Position numbers and translations under genes: made by a program. A model generated the notes under the pieces. That model did no database searches and was not told where the DNA came from. It saw only the letters and a program-made list of their open reading frames with translations. Positions 17,667 through 23,057 of a stretch of 23,057 nucleotides of DNA are shown in pieces; the first letter of the stretch is position 1, and each line of letters begins with the position of its first letter. The DNA comes from Cudoniella acicularis (lineage: Eukaryota; Ascomycota; Leotiomycetes; Helotiales; Helotiaceae), in contig JAAMPI010000919.1 of the NCBI GenBank assembly GCA_013054445.1, positions 1 through 23,057 of the forward strand. The letters run 5' to 3'.

Positions 17667-20240
17667 CAACACCAGCAGGACGAGGCCTAGAGTCTTGCAT
17701 ACCAGTCTTGCATACGGAGGTGCCTAGGAAACTTCCCAATCCGCACGCAGCCCTCTCAGCACGAAGGATCGGCGTGGCTGCCATTTGCCAGCGTTCCAAA
17801 TGTCTCGGAAGTCGGTCACACTGGATGTGGAACAACCATTCATCTGAATTATTATTTACCCTCCTAGGCATGACACGAGGTGATTGTGCTACCATCCGCA
17901 CCTACCGATGGTTGCTTGCCTGATACTCGACACTTTCCTCCAGATCAGTTTCCAAATGGGTAGCTGCAGCATCGTCATCCTGTCACCTCCTCAACTAACA
18001 TGGACCTGTCACATTTTTGCCTCGACGGCCCCCGATTGTCATACCAGTACTTTTGGGATCGAGGGAGACCTTCACGAAAGCTCTCACTCATCATTCCGTA
18101 CAGTCATCCATTCGCTCAAGAATTATAGTTCTTATCTAACGGGCAACCCTGCACCTCCCTTCCATGAGTCTCAATTCCTCTTATTGGACCTTGAGAAATA
18201 TTGTTTTCTGAATCTGAGATTCAAGTGAGGCAAGAAATCGGGATCCGATAGGTGAAGAAATCGAGGAGGTTTCCAGAAAGGCATCTTCCGTGCATCTAAA
18301 TGATCCCTGGTGTTAAGTGTTTTCCTTGCAGATAAATGCTGTCAGGATTTTAGGCCCGAAACAAGGTGGGACGGACTCACCAATGGTGGATATGGGGTCG
18401 AACTTCATGTTGAACATGAATCTCAAGCATCGAGGAAATGCCAACGGCCGATCGCCACTCGCCGCGCCCAGCCAAGCTGCAGAATAGAACAATGCTCGTG
18501 CCGTTTCGGAAATTTTACTCTCAGGGGGGGAGATTTCTAATTGGAGCAAACATATTTACTCGCAAACCATGACTTTGGGCGACGCAGAACCAATTTGCAA
18601 GCACATGAAGGGTCAACGTAGGATTTTGCCAGGTGAGGACTTATACTCTCGGGATCTACTGACTCTATCCCTCTTATCCATACGTTTCTCTTCCCAATCT
18701 TCTGAGGTATGGACCTCTTATTACGCAGCCGGGTTTCGTTTCTGGCAGCCACAGGCAAGTGCTAAAAGTCCTAACCTGGTGGTGGACATCGTGGCGTGTC
18801 CATGCGCGCACAGTCCAATCCGACCGCCTCCGGTTGACTTTCCCTGCAAGGTCTGACAGCTTTAGCAGCAGAACAATGCTGGGATTGACCTGGCTCCCAA
18901 GTAACGGCAGCAGAGCCGTGACCAGGTCCCGACGATCAGCCTATCCACACCGTGGAGATTGTACTAACCCTGCCCCTTCTCCACCACTCACGCCCCTCCA
19001 GAACGTCGTGACTTGCGAAGCCTGAGACTTGCCAAAGATCTGAGGACAAACTGCGGATACTCGATTAGGGAGGGATTTGGTATAATTCAGTATCTCCTTC
19101 ATCCTAGAACCTTTCATTCATGCTTGGAGGCGGAGTCGCGAGAAAATAGGGGGGCTCTCTACGAAAATCACGAAAGTGTTAGTCTTTGGGATTCACAATG
19201 CAGTTGCGCAGGGCCTGAGCAGCTGCTTACTGCGAAATTCGAGTCAGCACACGGGCCTTTCTTTTATACCAAACTTGTTGTGCACACAACTTCACAGTGA
19301 TTCAGCAGTGGTGGGGCTCGAGCAGACTAACAGGAAGTGCGGTCGGCCGAGCTCAGCTACAAAAATGAGGATTTAGCTTGGAGAACTGCACCAAAATTCT
19401 ATGCATAAGTGGAGAGTCTACGTTATTATTGTTGTCCAAACTCTCTGAGCTTCCATGGTTGGGGCACTGACCGACCGGAACATTCACTGCCACTTGATAA
19501 TAGAAGGAGAGACTGCGTTGGGAGCAACCAGCAAAGGGACAACTCGAAGACCCATAAATACCACATTGCGGAACTCTCGTCCCTCTTATCATTCTCGGAA
19601 TGTCAGAAGAGAGCTTTCGTCGGCCAAGTTAGCTCGTTTTCGGACGCCCGCAAAGCATTTGGCTCTTGAGCGTTATTTCTTGTGGCTACTCTCAAACTGG
19701 GTACTTGGAACTTCGCGGAGAGCCACACAAGCAAGGCGTCATCTAAGCGGCCGTTGATTCAAACCAGAAACGACGTAGGGACTTCCGGTGAGAAGCTTCT
19801 CAGATTCTACTGTGATGGTGGCTGGCAGCTGGAACGCTATGCTGAAATTTCGACCAAAGGACTCGACCGAGGGAGCGTCCGCTTCTCCGAGGCCTTGAGT
19901 GCGGAATTGGTCGCGCGGAGAGAGCCTACACCGGATGGGGTGCGAGTTTAAACTACTTCAACGTGAAAAACACAATAATCACAAGTTGATGAGGTCGAAC
20001 AAGACTACTCGGACTGGCACAGGGCCCGCTGTTGTACTGTTAAGCACGCCAGGCAAGCCATCCTCGTCAGCGCCGGACAGCGTTCCCAGCAGCTTTCCCA
20101 AGGCCAAGTCTCCAAGGTTCAGTGAACCCAGCAGCACCTGAACACCCCATGCGCGCGCCCTGCCATCAGTCCCATCACCGCCCTAGGATTAGAATTAGGA
20201 CTTCAGTCTCCTCACTCCCCTCTCCGCCGCTGATCAAGGA
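17667..20240. other. Gene-poor stretch far upstream of the homeobox gene
   Basis: No frame here combines an ATG start, splice signals and recognisable domains. The ORFs present are under 115 codons and overlap on both strands. It may be distal regulatory DNA of the homeobox gene or simply non-functional spacer. Confidence 0.4.
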
Positions 20241-20245
20241 CCCAG

Positions 20246-20275
20246 AGCCAGGGCCAGGACCAGGACCAGGACCCC
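20246..20275. repeat. Hexanucleotide repeat (CCAGGR)n
   Basis: Four to five copies of CCAGGA/CCAGGG in tandem. Another imperfect repeat of GAGACC words lies at about 20527-20561. Confidence 0.75.
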
Positions 20276-20579
20276 CCGACCAGCCAAGACTGCCAGAACT
20301 TTGTTCAGATGCACGTTCGCGATAGGGATCATTGGATCAACCCGCTGATCAAATCGCAAGCCTTCCACCGCACCCGGTCCGCACCATCCGTTCGGCAGCT
20401 TGCAGGTTGCAGTTGGAAACACGCCCCTGTTCGGCATCGAATGTTTCCATCGGGGAATTTAGATGCCAGCTACTTGCGGCTTGCCAGCCAAGATCTCAGG
20501 TAGGAGTGGTTAGTATCTGTAGCCTGGAGACCGGAGACCAGACACTAGAGACCAGAGACCCTCCATGAGTGTGACGGCG

Positions 20580-21645
20580 CCAGTGTGATACCTTGCTGCT
20601 TCTCTCGCTGCGTCCAGCACGACGCCTACGACTCAACAGGCAAAACGACCCCCCAAGCATCCACCGCAAAGCTCGAGCCTTACCCTAACTGCTACTGCAA
20701 TAATCCTGCACACCATTCTAGCCATGTCGGCCATCCCCTGTCCTGAGCTCAGCCTACCGAGATATCAGGGATTCCCGGCCGCTTTGAAGATGACTTAATG
20801 GAGAAGCCGCTAGCAATTGCCTCTCCATTCCTTACCCACCACTCACGCCTCGCCCAGACCCAGCTGCATCTCTCTTTCCCAAGGGCGGCAAGCCCTTGCC
20901 TCCCAGTGCGACACTCAAATATCCTCCACGCTACTTGTCTTCGGACCCAAATGACACTCTCCTAGTTTCTCCCTTGCTCTACAATTACCAGACCAAACTT
21001 CTGCTGGATCTGTCTGGCAAATACCCATCTCCGGCATCTGTGCAACAGCCCGTAGATCCATCTCTCCCAAGTGCACTGGTCAAAGCACTGATCATATTTA
21101 AGACTCCGACCATCGCAACACTTCTTTCCAGCAAAGGTTCCCAATACTCGTATCGAATCTCGACGCACACTCCACACTTGCATCGATACATAATCCTGAG
21201 GAGACTTTCCTCTTCACCCATCACGGCTAGAACATCTGATCGACATTGGAGATCTGTCAAACCTTATACAAACTCTACCTCTGGTTTAGTGCGTGCATTC
21301 TTCGCCCGCCAGTAACGAACTGTCAATATTATTTGGAGGTTTTAGTATCCTCCAGAGACAACAAACCTCTCGTACATCCAGAAAGTCGCAAATCTGGCCA
21401 CCGCAATTTTAGCTCCGTCCTTTTCAGCGGCCCTTGAGCCAAACTCGTTTGCGAGAAGTAGATCTTGGGAGGGTATGTAAACAGCATGATCAGCAACATT
21501 TGCACCGTCCCTTTTTGAAAATCGGGCCTTACTAGCGGCCGACCCACCCCCAGGCTGTTCTTTTCCTACTTCTCTATCACCCTTTCTTCATTCAACATCT
21601 ATTATCTCTATCTGATTTGATTTATCAGACAAATGCTATTATTAT
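20580..21645 (+). promoter_or_regulatory. Presumed promoter and 5' leader of the homeobox gene
   Basis: The plus strand becomes CT-rich (CTTGCTGCTTCTCTCGCTGC near 20593; TTCTTTTCCTACTTCTCTAT at about 21559), as in fungal promoters and leaders. The last CT-rich block, 21555-21610, is the best candidate for transcription start, about 40-90 bp before the ATG. A 139-codon frame (20896-21315) starts with TTG and has no domain, so it is not called. Confidence 0.4.
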
Positions 21646-23057
21646 ATGTCCGCTAACGATGCCAATACAGGAGGCAGCTCTCGAACTGGGATCTTTCCCT
21701 CTGTGGTGCCTAGAAAAAGGACCCCTTTGCTTGGGATGGAACAGCTGCCATCTCGTTTTTCACCGCAATCGCATTTCAACGAAACCAGTGCTGAAAACTC
21801 ATCCAGGATGTCTGCTTTGGCTTTAAGACCACCAGTATTGTCATCGTCCAATGCAATGATGTGGGATAAGAGGCAATTAGGGACACCAACGGAGAGGATT
21901 GAACTTCCATCAATACGGCAGGTGTGTACAAGCTAGGAAGAATAGAGAGTGTATAGCATTGAGTCTAACATTTTCAGGCCGTCCCGGAGATTCAGTTAAG
22001 GGCTCGACAAACAGAGGTTGAATATAGGATGGAGAATACGTCCTACTCCCCAACCACCGGTCCAAGACCTTTAACCAGCCCTGAATATGTGCCGTCGCCA
22101 CCTGTAAACAAACGACGAAAGCTATCATCTGAAGAAGGCGGCGAACACGAGTTGCGAGATCGAACTATCCCAAGGCGCTACAGAAGCCCAAGTAGGCCTT
22201 TTCAACGATCTCAAAGCGTCGCCCATTCTCCAACCTCATCGGCTCAGCAAGCAACTACCTCTTCTTCAGCAGAATCTTGGAACGGATCAAGCCGAAATAG
22301 TCCCTATATACCGCCAACAAGTCTTCCAGTAATGAGGTCTCCAGCCCCATTCGACACGAGTTCTAACAGAACAGATTGGAGACCAACGCTTCCAAGCCTG
22401 CCTACGCTAACATTGGATCGTGCTGCGGGGCAAGCTCCTCGAGGACATAGTGGCGTTCACGAATACGCTTTCGACTCAGCTCAAAGTAGTGCCCGAACTT
22501 ATCCACAGATGTTAACATCTGCTTTTGATCCTCCGATGTCTTACCAACATCCGGCACTACCCTATGGCTACCAACAAACTCGTGGCCAATCTTACTCGGG
22601 GCCTTCAATCCACCCCCTTTCTCATGATCGAACTCCATTCTCGAATAGTCATCAAAATATGTATCCGGGGAGCGGTTTTTCCTACAACATGAGCGATTCT
22701 GGAAGTGACAGCAAGCAACGGAAGCGAAGAGGAAATCTGCCAAAAGAGACAACAGACAAATTGCGGTCCTGGTTTGTTGCTCATTTACAGCACCCATATC
22801 CAACGGAAGACGAGAAACAGGATTTGATGCACCAGACTGGCTTACAGATAAGTATGTTACTGATTATGGTTTCTTTTGCCACGCGAAACTGACTGTAGTA
22901 GATCAAATCTCAAATTGGTTCATCAATGCACGCCGGCGCCAACTGCCTGCTATGATCAATAACGCACGGGCAGAGTCAGATGCTAGAATTGCCCGAGAGG
23001 GTGATGGACTGGTGCGAGGCGATAGCACAAGCGACTACGGCGATGATAAAAGAGGAA
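21646..23057 (+). CDS. TALE/KN-type homeodomain transcription factor, 3' end beyond the window
   Basis: Exons 21646-21921, 21978-22851 and 22902 onward join in frame; introns are 56 bp (donor GTGTGT, branch CTAAC, acceptor TTCAG) and 50 bp (donor GTATGT, acceptor TAGTAG). About 435 residues are visible. The first 330 are Ser/Pro/Gln-rich and disordered, with a basic nuclear-localisation candidate NKRRKLSS. The homeodomain runs from about 341 (KRRGNLPKETTDKLRSWF) to 403; the PYP of the three-residue loop extension is at 365-367, and the recognition helix reads NQISNWFINARRRQ, with WFIN carrying Asn392 (homeodomain position 51) and Ile at position 50. The second intron falls inside helix 3. This is the Homeobox_KN type found in fungal regulators of the Cup9/Tos8 and Podospora PAH1 kind, which act in the nucleus in growth and development. 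Targets here are unknown, and any C-terminal region is missing. Confidence 0.93.

Noticed and set aside
16827..17690. 287-codon plus-strand frame
   Set aside because: It starts with GTG, and its end is a translated heptanucleotide repeat (QHTAHST); openness is explained by base composition.
20896..21315. 139-codon plus-strand frame upstream of the homeobox gene
   Set aside because: It starts with TTG, has no domain, and sits in CT-rich presumed promoter or leader sequence.
1..23057. tRNA, rRNA, CRISPR arrays and transposase or reverse-transcriptase genes
   Set aside because: I looked for T-loop words (GGTTCRA), regularly spaced repeats and typical element proteins and found none that hold up; a tRNAscan or covariance-model search would be decisive.

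Overview
The window looks like a filamentous ascomycete (Pezizomycotina). Its protein-coding genes carry short GT-AG introns of about 47-122 bp with CTAAC/CTAAT/CTGAC-like branch sites, TATA boxes lie 50-130 bp before some start codons, and the families are typical of moulds: a fungal class II cytochrome P450, an F-box/LRR-like protein, a DUF1264 (OBAP) protein and a TALE homeodomain factor. Leotiomycetes would fit, but nothing here proves the class. There are no operons, prokaryotic signals, CRISPR arrays, tRNA or rRNA genes, or recognisable transposase or reverse transcriptase.

Layout. The 5' end of an unknown minus-strand gene leaves by the left edge (1-211). A four-exon P450 lies on the minus strand (600-2377). 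A gene-free stretch follows that contains a plus-strand, ATG-free CA/CT-rich leader (about 3640-4027) ending in a 45-codon ORF. That leader points into the 3' end of a 620-residue, mostly disordered minus-strand protein (4284-6146). Next come a 25-bp inverted repeat (6683-6770), an interrupted minus-strand reading frame (6702-7400), a four-exon F-box gene (8969-10706) and a two-exon secreted DUF1264 gene (11509-12266). A region of about 9.4 kb with few or no secure genes follows. It holds one possible tiny spliced gene (13682-13863), a diverged repeat in front of it, eroded minus-strand coding-like segments (14032-14946) and several microsatellites. At the right edge begins a TALE/KN homeodomain transcription factor (21646 to past 23057), whose homeodomain is complete in the window although the gene is not.

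The genes do not form an obvious pathway. The P450 stands alone without a backbone biosynthetic enzyme in view, so a secondary-metabolite cluster is not shown. The most unusual items are the convergent ATG-free leader, the long imperfect hairpin, the signal peptide on a DUF1264 protein, the possible 42-residue spliced gene, and the very long gene-poor tract in front of the homeobox gene. All exon borders were placed by eye from splice signals, reading frame and family similarity; no search or transcript data were available.
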